The notes under the pieces: generated by a model
Database searches by the model: none
The model's input: the letters and a program-made list of their open reading frames with translations, nothing else
What the model was told of the DNA's origin: nothing
Made by a program: the position numbers and the translations under genes
Part shown: piece by piece, positions 1 to 11,137 of the stretch
Numbering within the stretch: position 1 is the stretch's first letter
How the letters are laid out: every line of letters begins with the position of its first letter
Assembly: GCF_028502605.1 (NCBI RefSeq)
Contig: NW_026611594.1
Location: forward strand, 141,501-205,500
Source: Trichoderma breve
Lineage: Eukaryota; Ascomycota; Sordariomycetes; Hypocreales; Hypocreaceae
Direction of reading: 5' to 3'
DNA length: 64,000 nucleotides

Positions 1-735
1 AACGTGCACTCAGTGGTTGGCAGAGAGCGTAAAATCGATGTGACTAGTGGCCTGAATCCTCTTCAGCAGGCTGCAACGGCGCTGCGCTTCAAACAGCGCC
101 TTGTATGTCTTGTCAGTGGCCCAGCTGATCACGCATATCTCTAAGTTTTTCCATGCTAATATCGTAATCGGCTTCAGGGCCGGTGTTCTTCTCCCGCTCG
201 GCCTCGATGATAGCAGTCTCCTCATCCCTAGCAAGAGCCGACAATTGGGCATTCTTCTTTTCTCAAAGTGATCCCGGAAGTGCCGTCCCCTGGTCAAGAT
301 ATTCGTCATATAAGATATCCGCGCGGTTGCGAAGGTGGGTGATTATGTCGTCCATTGTGTTGGCAGGATCTCGCACATGGTCTGCGGTCCTCGGTTTCGA
401 AGTTTAGAAGGGTTGGTGTGCTGTGCAAACAGCTCGAGGTTGTTCAACAAGCGCTTGTGGATGGCTTCATAGAGAGCGATGGGGTCATTGGCGGCGTCCG
501 GGTCCATCCCGAGGGCGAGGGCGACGTCGGAGGCATGTGCTGTTATGTCGTAGTCCTTCGAGGACGCCTTTGAGATGTTCAGGCGGGGGTTAATCTCCAG
601 CTGGAGGCAAAGTATGTTCCATTCCTCATAGAATTCCCCTGTAATGTAGGCGTGCAAAACTCCTGGATGGGGTTTGACGTTATGATTGGAGTAAGTGATT
701 AGCGTAAGAGTTGGGTAAATAATCTCATGTGGCAA
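1..735 (-). pseudogene. Broken minus-strand coding remnant at window edge
   Basis: Two reading frames together look like one protein of unknown family. The upstream part (735 down to about 345) is an open frame of 130 codons. About 40 nt before its stop the protein-like signal moves to another frame, which reads through residues such as DDIITHLRNRADILYDEYL and then meets TGA near 280. It continues in the same frame with the acidic and helical segment ARDEETAIIEAERE, then a second TGA near 120. No GT-AG pair removes either stop cleanly. I infer a decayed gene running off the left edge. The family is not recognised. Alternative: an unusual exon structure that I could not resolve. Confidence 0.35.
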
Positions 736-826
736 CCTTTGTCGTCCGTGGAGTCGGCATCATCTCTTTTCGCTCGTCGAAAGACCTTCTAGAACAGTCC
801 TAACATCGATATGGTACTGCAGTCTT

Positions 827-1426
827 TTACGATATGAGCTCTTGACGATGCTTAGGCACAATATGAAACCACATCTTGTCAAAATCCACCAGAAGCATCC
901 AAGTGTAGTAAGGTATATCGGGGGAAACCAGATTCATCGTCAAATTCGTGAGTTGGCTCTCATGAACAGGACCTCTTCCATGAATAGCTAAACCCATTGG
1001 ATAACTGTGTGCGATGTGCAGGAGTAGTAAGAAGATTCCACGATCTCGGCCATTGTTAAGGTGTTCATGTTCCGAAACAGAGAAGCTGGCTAAACCAAGA
1101 ATATATCTCGTAATACAGGGCAACAGCTCTTTGCCCTTCTTGCTCGTTGATGAATCACATCGGACTGCTATGTCGAAGAATCTCTTGCAACTGTATCCGA
1201 AGTGTAATAGTTGTAAAATGGTAAATATCAGAGTTCTGTGAAGATGTTGTTTGATGTTGTCGCGTTCCTTTGTATTTCGGCATAGTGGGTGCGCTACCAG
1301 TAAACAGGCTACTGGTAGTGAGTACTGACAGGTAGTTCGGAGGCAGCTTCCATTCCGCAGCATACAAATCTCTGCTGTCCGCGTCCAAGAAGGCGACATA
1401 TGAGCTAAATGTTGCCGCTCAATCAA
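827..1426 (-). pseudogene. Degenerate coding remnant, unknown family
   Basis: The longest frame is open for 199 codons, but protein-like segments alternate between frames: FLDADSRDLYAAEWKLPPNY near 1390-1330 in one frame and INEQEGQRAVALYYEIYSWF near 1150-1090 in another. No splice arrangement joins them convincingly. This looks like a gene broken by indels. No domain is recognised. The same kind of decay is seen on both sides, so the left 3.4 kb may be one decaying accessory locus. Confidence 0.25.
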
Positions 1427-2354
1427 TGTTTTTTGGTTGTGTAAGGCATGTCTGTTCCAATGGCAACTTGTACAGGTTACAGTTTTCTTTTACTTGGAAT
1501 CCATTCATCAGTTCCAAGCCACTCGCTGCATTAACCGTTAGCACGATTCAAATTCATGAAGTTGCTTGACTTACATGGAGAATCGAAGGCTTTCGGGTGT
1601 GAGCATTATCGGTCGTCATTGTCAACTCGAACATTTGTTGTCAAACTTCCAGTATTTCGATTCGGGTTGACCTTCATCAGGGGTTCCTTACACTTCCCTC
1701 CGATGCAATCTTGTATCATTCATGTGTAAGCCGTGATTTTGCTGGGAGGAGGATGGAATGATCCCCTTCATCCGTCAAAATCAACGTGGTGTTGATATTG
1801 CAAAGCTGCGAAGCCGCTTTGCGAGGCTGAGAATTGCGTCAAAAGCTGCTTCCAGATTTGCTTGATTAATATGTCAAAAGACCAGCAAGCCACCGCAATC
1901 ACTAATCACAGATTGAAATACCGACCGGCAATTGATCTTCTTCTCTTTTTTGTTAGAAAGCTCAGGGAGGTCGGGAAGATGAGGTGGAGGATTAGGTCCA
2001 CCTCCAGCAAGAAGCAAGGGCGGAATGGTCCTCTACATCCGTTAAATTCATCGTGATGCTTATTCGCGGTCCTACTCATCCATGGAGCGAAAGTATGGGT
2101 GTTGGATCTTAGTGTATACGCAGCTGTATCTTTTGCTGTGATCTCATCTCTGAGCTGTTGCCTTGCTAGTTGGTGGATTTCATCTCATCATCTACTGAGC
2201 TGTCAGTATCAGTCACTTTTGCGGACGGATGAGCTCATTGGGAATGGGATATGAAGAAGGGAATCTTGGCAACGAAGGAATCTTTGTTCCAGGCAACATA
2301 CACGGGTAGACGGTAACGCATAAGTTGAAAGGAACTGCAGGTGGAAGCACCCAT
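1427..2354. other. Non-coding stretch, nothing recognised
   Basis: About 930 bp with only short spurious frames on both strands. No RNA gene, repeat or conserved motif was seen. Confidence 0.5.
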
Positions 2355-3371
2355 CTACGTGCAGTTCCTGTCAATGGGGAAATATTGCGAAGTTATGCGT
2401 GTCATTAATTGTAGAACCAGATCCTCATCTACGTCGTTGTCGTCCATAGTGAGGTTTGGCCCTAGGTATGACACATCTGTCGCTGCAGTCTTCTGAACAA
2501 ATCGGAAAGGGTGTAAAAAATCGGCAAGTTTCATGACTTTCAGCCCTGTAATAAGGTGTGAATAGTACACGAGGGATTTGGCAAGTGAGACGTGAGGTAT
2601 CGGGCGCAAAGTTGTGTCATTGTTGTACCAATGAGCAATCGCAGGCTCAAGTTGGTAGTCTTTCCCTTTAAAGTCAGACTTGGCGTGCGTGAGGTGAGCC
2701 CATCATGTTCGGGTTGTTGTTCAGTAGGTGCGCATTCATACAGCTTGTTGAAGTGAGCTAGCTATTTTGTCGAATTTCTCTCGTTTTTTGATCTTTTTTG
2801 CCAAATGCGCGGTTCTTGGTAGTTGTCGAAGCTTCCGCCCTCTATCAGGATATCCCAGCGATCCACCGTCTGTGAGACGGTATTCATGTTCCGTGGGAGC
2901 TGATGATGATTGTGTAGTTGTGCAATTGATGTGATAGTTGCCTGCCATTCAGTTGGGAGTTCTCATAAAGCGAGTGATCGAGAAAATAAATGTCTTCTGG
3001 TTCCATTAAGTCCCATCGATTTACATTGCTCGTCAAAGGTCCATCCGAGAGTGCTACCTATGCGTATCTTAGTTGAACCATACAACCAATTCGTGTGGAA
3101 TGAATCACGGTTACCATGATTAATACCTTTTCCTGGCTTCCTCTAAGTACGAAATGTGCTTGGATAAGAGCTGCTTCTCCAGGTGCGAAACGTAAAGCCC
3201 CTGAACAAGAATGAAGTGCCGTTCTATAAGACGACGTGCTGGCCGTAGGCATTGCGGCACCGTCGAATCGTTGATTGGGATGATGGCCGGCGTGGCATCT
3301 GCAGACTGCTGGGTGAGCGATAGGCCAGTGCCTTCGGCAACCTGCCACTCGGTGCTGTTCGGTTGGCTCAT
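2355..3371 (-). pseudogene. Fragmented minus-strand gene, unknown family
   Basis: A plausible start (ATG at 3369-3371, MSQPNSTEWQVAEGTG) opens an 83-codon frame ending near 3120. Protein-like sequence then recurs in shifted frames: SNVNRWDLMEPEDIYFLDHS near 3030-2970, VDRWDILIEGGSFDNYQEPR near 2870-2810, and an acidic segment (DDNDVDEDLVLQLM) near 2440-2390. Frames change without clear splice signals and stops intervene. A decayed gene is the simplest reading, but a multi-exon gene with unusual introns is not excluded. Confidence 0.3.
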
Positions 3372-4391
3372 GATGTGTGTTATATTCGTTGATGGTGAAG
3401 GTTGACGGCAGGAATCTGATCAAGTCGTTCTCTGCTTGACATGGGTAAGCAGCGGGAGACGCGGCAGCATATGCATTTGTGTATTGTGCTTACCTACCAT
3501 TCGTAAAGCTCTGAAAGCAAGTCTCTCGTCAGGTTCCAAGGTTTGGAACGCCATTCATAGTCGTCATCTCGCTTTCTCTTCACTCATCTGAAGTTAATGC
3601 ACGTAATAAACACAGACACAAGAGATGATGAGTATTTGACGTAAACTCACTTGTCTTCACCGACCTCGGCTACTGAGAAGGCAAAGAGACCTTCCGTAAT
3701 ATTCTTTGTGTAAGGAGGTGTAGCATTGGTCGACTCATGTTATATTCGGTGCGCAGCGAGGCCCAATTAGATCGAAGCGAGATCCCTTTCCAGTAGAGGA
3801 ACGAAGACATAAAAGAGGAAGTACTAATCGTCGGCATGTTGACCAGTCATAATTGTCTGTAATAGTCTATAATTTTGTAAGGATAAAATGTGTATGAGAT
3901 GGTAATGTCTTTCGAAGTGGGATGACAGCCGACTTATATAGTTGTCAAACTCAGAGAGAAAGAATGAGTTACATTTGCTGTATTCACATCCTTCAGCACA
4001 GAAACCTCGTTGACCGCTTTTAGACGGAAAGACACAGCTCTACAGCATCCATCCGTGGATTTCACATCACGCAATCCCAATAACTACCAATGAATGGTCC
4101 AAGACGACGAGAAACGAGTCCACTTCTCAGTGAATTGAGGTCATTGGCAACACAAGCCATTTATATCCGTAATTCTCCTTTCCTAACGATTCGCAACAAT
4201 GAATTCACCATATCTTTTGACCGCCTTTGCAACCGGATATCAGCATAGCTCACCAATACCATCACTTCACTCTCTCGGCCAACAGCAGTATCATCACGCA
4301 TCAAGCCGCCAGCTCACATCACTCGCTCAACAAAACTTTTGCAGCATTAGTATTGTCGCTATGTATCCACGCAATTACCCTTGCAGCTGCT
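3372..4391. other. Non-coding stretch, nothing recognised
   Basis: About 1 kb between the degenerate left edge and the 3' end of the GST gene. Only short unsupported frames. No RNA gene or repeat seen. Confidence 0.5.
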
Positions 4392-5235
4392 TCACTCTTC
4401 ATCCTCCTCCAACTCAGGATAGTGGCGCCAAATACCATCCGCGTAATCTATCCTCCTGTCACTCTCCAGATACGCCTTGATATTCGGCCTCTCCTTGATG
4501 GCATCGTACAGCTTGAACACGCCGTCATGCTTGCCCCCCTTCCTCAACTTCTCCACCGTCTTGGGAAAAGCATACTGTGTTCCATCAAGGCACTACCACA
4601 TTCCATCAGCACTTGCACAAAAGAAAAATCAAGATCAAAAAGTTCACAGCAAGACTCACCTGAAACAGCACCAAGTCAACATACGTCAACTCCCCTCCAT
4701 ACAACCAACCCCCCTCACCACTCTTCTCCCCATCCAACAATCTCTGCACATACGTAAGATACCTCGGCAATCTCTGCTCCCTAAACGCCTTCGCCCTGAG
4801 CTTCGCCTCCTCCTTCTGATCCTCATAGTACTTGTCCGTCGCAATCGGGTGATGCGTCTCATGCACCTCCACACAAAGCCCATCCAGAATCGTCAACGCA
4901 ATCGCATTCAGGTGATACACCGCATCCCCACTCGCCGGCGCAAGCCCCAGCTTCGGCGCCAGGTACAGCAGGATGTTGGGCAGCTGGTTAATCACCAGCT
5001 CGCCGTGCTTCAACACCGGCGGCGCAAACACCGGCGGGTTCTTGTCGTCTCCCAGGTTCGTCGCCGCCATGTACGACAGAGTCGTGGGAGCCGCCTTGGC
5101 GGCCTTTGCCGTGTCGATGTAGCCGACGCCCGCTTCTTCAAAGAGCAACCGGACAACCTCACCACGGCCAGGGATACCCGGCCAGTAGATGAGCTCGTAC
5201 TCGGTCTTGACACGCTTAGCCTCTGGTTCAGCCAT
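4392..5235 (-). CDS. Glutathione S-transferase family protein
   Basis: Predicted cytosolic enzyme conjugating glutathione to electrophilic compounds. Two exons: 5235-4660 and 4592-4392, with intron 4659-4593 (GTGAGT...TAG). The product is 258 aa. The N-terminal thioredoxin-like part has YELIYWPGIPGRGEVVRLLF at about residues 13-32 and the cis-Pro/Ser region 'INQLPNILLYLA' near residue 83. The C-terminal all-helical GST domain follows, with YLTYVQRLL and YGGELTYVDLVLFQ just before the intron. The length fits the fungal family. The start is chosen for the short polar leader MAEPEAKRVKTEYEL before the fold begins. Class (sigma/alpha-like) and substrate cannot be told from sequence. A CRE-like site lies about 160 bp upstream. 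Confidence 0.85.
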
Positions 5236-5395
5236 TGCTGTCTTGTGTTTGTTCAGTTTTTCTCTGTTGCTGTAATTGTTTTGACCTCTGTCGGTTTCAA
5301 TTGGAGTTGTCCCAAGTCCGCCGCGTCCTTGATTGAGTTTGAGCGGGGAAAGTTCAACAGCAAACGTCAGACATCCAGCAATTTATAGTCGCATT

Positions 5396-5410
5396 TGACG
5401 TCAGGCCAAT
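5396..5410 (-). promoter_or_regulatory. CRE/ATF-type palindrome with adjacent CCAAT box
   Basis: A perfect TGACGTCA palindrome (5396-5403) is followed two bases later by CCAAT (5406-5410), about 160 bp upstream of the GST start. Palindromic TGACGTCA is the recognition site of Atf1/CREB-type bZIP factors, which in fungi act in stress responses. Control of a GST by such a factor is reasonable but is inferred from position only. Confidence 0.45.
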
Positions 5411-6252
5411 CAACCCGACGCGCAGTCTGTTTAGCACAGCACATGTAATGTATCACTACCTAAAGCAAGCACACCTAATACTAAACCCTTCTCAACTCGC
5501 CGGGCTGCCCAATTCAACGCACGATGGCACAACTCCCCACATTTCCATCGGAGATAGCAGTGTAAGCAAGCATTAGCCAAGCCGTGTGAACACGGACAAT
5601 CAAACAAGTAAGACTCATAGGCCGGAGACTGAGAGTTTTTAATCCCCGCCGCGGAGGTTTGCAGAGATCCAGCCAGTTGCGTGTACGGTGCGAGAGAGGC
5701 TGAGTGGGATCGCGGACCTCGGACCCCGACGGTCCATAAGCAAAGCAACTAGAGCTGTCGAGTTGCAAGGATTAAATCTTTGGAATCAATCCACTGGAGG
5801 CTTGAGTTGCGCTTCAGTTGCAGTTTGTCTCGAGGCTGATATAAACAAGCTCCATCTCTTAGTCATGCGTCTTGTTAATCATCGTGAATTGAGTCCTAGT
5901 CAGGCAACGGCATGAGTTACATAATTCCATCCCACCCAGTCGCCGAGAATTCACGGAGGATGATTTCAACGTCAAATCCATCCGCACTCTTCACTCTTGC
6001 CCAGTATATTCAATATGCTGTTAGCGATAATTTCAAACGCCTTTTTTCACTGTTGTCGATATCTATGCTAATATCACTGAGTGCGTACGCTGGTATTATA
6101 CCATTGCTAATTCGCTGCAAAGAAACACACCACGGCCCATATTCCAACACCAATGCAATGCATCATTCTCCGTCATTATTATTCCTCTAGGTTCCACTTC
6201 CTATCCCTCACTCTCAGTTCCGCTGCAGCGAAGAACGACTTCGGCTGTCGTG
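5411..6252. other. Intergenic, no gene recognised
   Basis: About 840 bp between the GST promoter and the 3' end of the MYND/DUF4470 gene. Short frames lack domain or splice support. Confidence 0.5.
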
Positions 6253-8963
6253 CTAGGTACTGCCATGTTCATCCTCGCGTAATTTTCTCTCCATATCCAG
6301 CCTCATCAGGATCTCTTTCAACAGCGGATACATAGGCATGTCTCTCGGGACACTCTCCAACCCATCCACCGCAGCCTCATCTCCGTCTTTAATTTCATCT
6401 TCCTCCTCATCTCCGCCGTTTCTTTCAGCTTTCTCCTCATCTTCGCTGTTTCTTTCATCTTTCTCCTCATCTCCGTCGTTTCTATAAGCTTCCTCTGCCT
6501 CGCATGTAGATTTTATCGCCATATGGATCCTCATCAGCATCTTGTTCGCCAGCAGATTCATAGGTATGCCTCTTGGGACACTCTCGTCCCTATTCACCGC
6601 AACCTCATCCCCGCCTTTTCTTTCATCTTTCTTCTCATCTCTGCCGTTTCTTTCATCTTTCTTTTCTTCTCCCTTCTTCTCCTTCTCCCTCATCCCATGG
6701 TCTCCATATAACGACTGCCATATCCGCAGTGCCCGCTTTCCTTGCAGCATGTCAAGATGCTCGAAAAATTCTTCGGCAGTCACGTCTCTCACCTTTCTCC
6801 ATTCCATCCAATACTGTGGCTTTGCGGCTGGCCAGCTCGTCCAACGCCTCAACTCTTCCATGGTGGGATTCCTCTCCTCGCCGCCCAACAATAGATTTCC
6901 CCATTGGCTAAGAACTGTATTCTCCTTTCTTTGGGCACCAAGGTACCCTGTGACCAGCAAAGGAGCCCTAGGATGCTGCAGCTTCTCGTCTCCAGGCACT
7001 GGGAATCCAAATTTTTTTAGATTGGATAGATAGCTGCTCCGGGATTCAGTCAGTTATATGATAGATACGTCTAGCTCAGGCAAATCGACTTACCCGTAAG
7101 AAAACAAGCTCCAGCTGCGGTATATAAAGAGAATCATATGTCGGGGCACTAAAGCTGCATCGTATGGCTCGCCGACAGCTTTTCTCAGAGGCGCCATGGT
7201 TTCTAATAGGTCAAACGCCGGGTGGTATAGGTGGTATTTTTCGAGTTCCGCGAATTTCTCAGCCTCTTCGTCTTCTGCCTCTATAACGCTTTCTCGGCAC
7301 AAGGTTAATATGGTTGCATATGGGTTCTCGCTCGCGTGTCGTAGCAGAGGAGCACAAGCCAAGAAGCACAGTTGAGCATCAATGTCGAACCAATTTCCAA
7401 CCTAATAACGTCAGATTCGACAAGTTCCATCCATTTTGCGCACTGCATTGCACATTACCTCTATACGATCGTAAAAGGGCGTTTCCTTGTGGTATGTTGG
7501 AATGTGTCCTGGCATCTCTACTAGACCGCAAGCGGTGACATACGCAGTGATTGACTTTTTCTTCAAACAAGCTCGAAATAAAACAACCATTCGGTGAAGA
7601 TAAAAGTTCATTTTGCCATAGACGTCGTCTTCAGCAGGATACGGGCTGTATCCCAAAATTTCGTTCATCGGCCATTCTGAAAGAGGCTCGTTGGTAATCC
7701 CCTCAGGTGGACCTCTGCCAGGGAGAAACAAAGCTCTGTAAATATTAGTAACGATTCGTTACCCTCCACTTTCCTTCCTTTGTTTGTTTAATTCTCGATA
7801 GAAACAACACAAAACTTACGGATTCGGTCTCGTGTATCCCGACGCCGATTCGCCGTGAGGCTGTACGATGCCGTCGAGCCGCCACTTCATCAAGGCTGCT
7901 GTTCTTGACGACGAGAATGTGCGAAATACTCGGTCTAGAGGCTCGCCGTATTTTGATACATCGTCTGCCCTGGCCCTGGCCATTGATCCTAGCTCTGGTT
8001 CTTGGAGGCACAAGTCCAAAAGATTCGTCCAAGTATACCAGTCTAGACAAACATCAAATGTAAGATAGTCTGGAGTTCCCATTGTCGCCGTGAAGCACAA
8101 CGTTCGTTTATCTTGCTTATCCTTATACCAAGTCTGAATTTTCTGACGAAGGCCTCGCAACTTTTGTCCCAAGTGTTTCTCGATGAAAGAATAGGTCCAA
8201 TCAGGCCATTTAGCCGAGTACCAGACGTCTACAACGACTTCTGCGGCAACAAGACTGTTGACAGTGTCCATTGAAAGTATGAGTAGTGAAAGAAATGTCC
8301 GCGCAAGATGGCACATGTCAGACTCAACAAGGGTCGCGTCAAGCGATGGATTAGCCGTCTCTGGCATGGCGACAACAGAATAAATTACGTGTCGCAGACC
8401 GAAAGCTTTGCGTTTTCGTTAGAAGTCATTGTCACATAATTCCAACAAGGGGACAGCAAAACTCACGGCCCAAGAGAAGGAGTCGCAGGCGGCCGTCATA
8501 CTCTGATCCCTCGTTCTTTGGTAGATTCAAAACATCAGTCGCAGGATAGTTGGCCCAGAATCTGTTCGTTTCAAAGAAAGGGTGGTCCGGAATCTCGCCA
8601 TCCTCATATTCTGTCCGTCGAGGATAACATGGTAAAATCCTTGACTTATGGTGATCTACCAAGTCATTTGCCCTGCACTTTTCGCTGCAATACTATATGA
8701 AAGTGCGTCAGTTGGTCCAAGAGAGGGGGGGGATAATATACACAAGACGCGGTGGGTGAGATTTTCTATTTCGGCCGAGTACTTACAGCTACTTGACGGC
8801 ATTTCTTGCAGCTGATGACGGCAGTGTTTTCGCATTGTTCTTGAGGAGTACGCCAGGCCGCACAACACAGCTCAAGACTAGTCTTGCATTCTTCTCCCTC
8901 GGCACATGAGTCTTCTACTTGCGAAGAATCGTCGGCATCGTAGTCTGCGTCTTTAGGATCCAT
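6253..8963 (-). CDS. MYND zinc-finger protein with DUF4470 domain
   Basis: Six exons fit in phase: 8963-8787, 8692-8467, 8405-7820, 7735-7459 (first edge plus or minus 1), 7401-7094 and 7033-6253, giving 784 aa. A MYND-type finger spans about residues 35-85 and is split by intron 1 (SCKKCRQVA then YCSEKCRANDLVDHH). MYND fingers bind proline-rich partners. DUF4470 follows: FWANYPATDVLNLPKNEG then, across intron 2, LLLLG and PFGLRHVIYSVVA, the usual 'llaG-G-DlRhv' pattern. The middle is helical with several conserved-looking Trp/Tyr. The C-terminus from about residue 610 is a charged, low-complexity tail with an internal duplication. MYND+DUF4470 proteins are common and expanded in filamentous fungi, with unknown function. 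Predicted intracellular: no signal peptide or membrane segment. Confidence 0.85.
6280..6690 (-). repeat. Tandem duplication inside the C-terminal tail of the MYND/DUF4470 gene
   Basis: Two diverged copies of a roughly 200-bp unit lie head to tail in the last exon. Each encodes a run of short D/E/K/R/N repeats (DERNG-, DEKKDERKGGDE-like) followed by a matching block: ESVPRGIPMNLLANKMLMRI in one copy and ESVPRDMPMYPLLKEILMRL in the other. The short TTTCATCTTTCTCCTCATCTC-type words also repeat within each unit, so slippage has acted at two scales. Confidence 0.75.
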
Positions 8964-9377
8964 GGCGGGACGAATATATTATAACTAGGTAATAAGCAAT
9001 AGAAGCTGTTGTATGTCGTTTCCAAGAGTGGACTGTGAGAAAGCGTTCGCGAGTAGTGAAATATTTGCAGTTGCAGGATCGCAGTGTTTGCAGTTGAAAG
9101 ACCGCAAAAGGCCAGATATACAGGTGAATAAAGTTTCCAACATGCTCTCCGCTGGAGCTTCCTCTGCGCCTTTCCTCCTAGATTGCGCGTTCTCATACAA
9201 TAGAGTAGAGCAAGAAAGAGCAAGAAAAAACCAAAAAGAAAAAGAAAAAGTAAAGCCACCAAAATAGAATTTCTCTGCGCCTATGCCTATTGAACACCAT
9301 CTCTAACGCTATACCCAAGAACCGATTCATCATCTCGTTGCCCATGATGTTCCTTCGATAGCCGCCTGGTTTGGTGA
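8964..9377. other. Intergenic: MYND gene 5' side and UPRT 3' side
   Basis: 414 bp with no gene. It should hold the promoter of the MYND/DUF4470 gene and the 3' UTR of the UPRT gene. An A-rich run (9220-9265) is the only compositional feature. Confidence 0.5.
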
Positions 9378-10194
9378 TTATTTTCCAATGGTCAAAAACA
9401 GGCGGTCTCCAACGTCACCCAGGCCGGGCTTCAACATGCCGCCATCCGTCAGTTCCTTGTCGACACCTGCGATCCAAATTTCCGTACCCTCGGGCCACTC
9501 TGCCGCAGCCTTCTGGACACCTTCGGCAGCTCCCAGTACAGACAGGACAAGAATCCTCCTGGCACCCCATTCGCGTAAAGTCTGGATGGCCGCGGCGCAC
9601 GTACCGCCAGTAGCGATGACGGGGTCGACAATAATGGCGAGCTTGCTGCCTTCGGGGCCAGAGGCAGAAGTTTGTCGGGGGAGGTTGTTGTAGTATTCGA
9701 CGGGGTCGAGAGTCGAGGGCTCGCGGTACATGCCAAGATGGTGGATGGGTACTGAGGCTGGGAGCATAGTTTGTACAGCTGCAAGCAGGCTGTTAGTCAC
9801 TGTACAATGCCTCTATGTAGGTGTGAGAAGAGAGGGAAGTATCGTGTGCCACAAACCTTCAACCATGCCTAAGCCAGACCGCAGGATTGGGACTATGCAG
9901 ATATTGCTGGGCTCAGAGACGACAGTTGTGTATTCGAAGCCTAGGGGGGTTTTGTCCTGCGATTGTGTTAGAGAGGAGGCAAGAGGAGGCACATTTGCTG
10001 AAGAAAATACACACCTTGGGGCCATCAGCTGGTTTTATGGCGGAGCTGATGGCTTCACAAGCGATGATTAATGAGATCTCGTGGATCAAGGACTTGACAT
10101 CTCGAGGGCTGGCCGATTGGGATCGCAGTTGGCTGAGCTTAGCCAGCAGACTGGGATGCTGCGATACATGGACGTTTGAAGGCAAATTGGCCAT
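9378..10194 (-). CDS. Uracil phosphoribosyltransferase, bacterial (Upp) type
   Basis: Converts uracil plus PRPP to UMP in pyrimidine salvage; cytosolic. Three exons: 10194-10015, 9956-9857 and 9778-9378, giving 226 aa. Motifs: VHVSQHPSLLAKLSQLR near residue 8, IVPILRSGLGMVEA around residue 85, GMYREPSTLDPVEYYNNLP, the PRPP loop VDPVIATGGT, and the C-terminal GGMLKPGLGDVGDRLF. The combination of 'ILRSGLGMVEA' and an N-terminus built on 'HP-L--KL--LR' matches the bacterial Upp class rather than yeast Fur1, which has an ESMEQGLR-type motif instead. The start codon gives the expected Upp-like N-terminus. It shares a 943-bp divergent region with the fluoride exporter. Confidence 0.88.
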
Positions 10195-11137
10195 GATTGA
10201 TGATAATATCTGGATATCGGGAGGAGATGTTGGGCGTATGTAGTAGCGATCTTGTAAGTAAGAGTTACGAGTAAGCGATGTAAGACGTCGAAGGCTGAAG
10301 CTTCAAGGAGACGCCGGGACAAATCCAGGCGACAAATCAAGAGGGAAATAAGAAAACAAGCACCGTAGTAAGAGTCGGTAGGCAAAGAGGAGAAAGAAGC
10401 GGCCGTGATGGACCGACCAGGTAAGAAGTAAGAGAAGAGATGCAGCTGATGGTCTCGGGCTGGGCACAAATTACGTAGCGAGATACGGGATGGCATATCA
10501 GAGGGACTTGGGGACCTCAAGGTGGGGGAGGGGCCAGTGCTAAGGCCAGTGCTAAAGCATAGCGCTGCCGGCGCTGTGCGGAGTGGTGGAGATGGGAGTT
10601 GTTAGGTGGGTTATCGGGCATCGGAGAGGGCCGTTAGCGGGGTCTGTGCTGATAAGGATAATGGATATGTCGGATATGGACCTTACAAGCCTGGATAAGA
10701 AACATGGGCATGATTTATACGCTGCTGCGGCTGGATAGTGCATGATACGGCGGTTTGTTTATTTAAGATGCTGATTAGAGGGTGCTAGGATTCCAAAATA
10801 ATTCTTCCAGACGCCATTTCTTCAATGCCGATATAGGAGCATCTCTTTATACTCCAAAACACAATGAAGTCAATTCCCAGAGGTACAGCTTTGACCGGAT
10901 ATAGGTGCCGATGGATCGCGGTTGATTCTCGGCTTTTGCAATTCTTTCCCCTGCCCTGGTCTATCTTCCATCCGACTCCCTCCCATCCAGCTCAAATATG
11001 AATCGCACTTTTTCTCTCAGTTCCAGTAAATGCGCAGTTTTCACTACGACATGATCCGTGGCTCAAACGCCGTCTACTTGCCCGGCTGAGCAACTCCAGC
11101 AACTCTCCAAGCCAAGACAACCTCCAACCCACCCATA
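10195..11137. promoter_or_regulatory. Divergent promoter region between UPRT and FEX
   Basis: 943 bp with no credible coding frame. It separates two divergently transcribed genes and so should hold both promoters. No specific factor site was identified with confidence. Confidence 0.45.

Noticed and set aside
4199..5388. Long plus-strand frames over the GST gene
   Set aside because: They are antisense to two exons whose translation forms a full GST; composition is low complexity and no domain is seen.
6542..7033. Plus-strand 163-codon frame rich in Ser and Phe
   Set aside because: Antisense shadow of the charged repeats of the MYND/DUF4470 tail.
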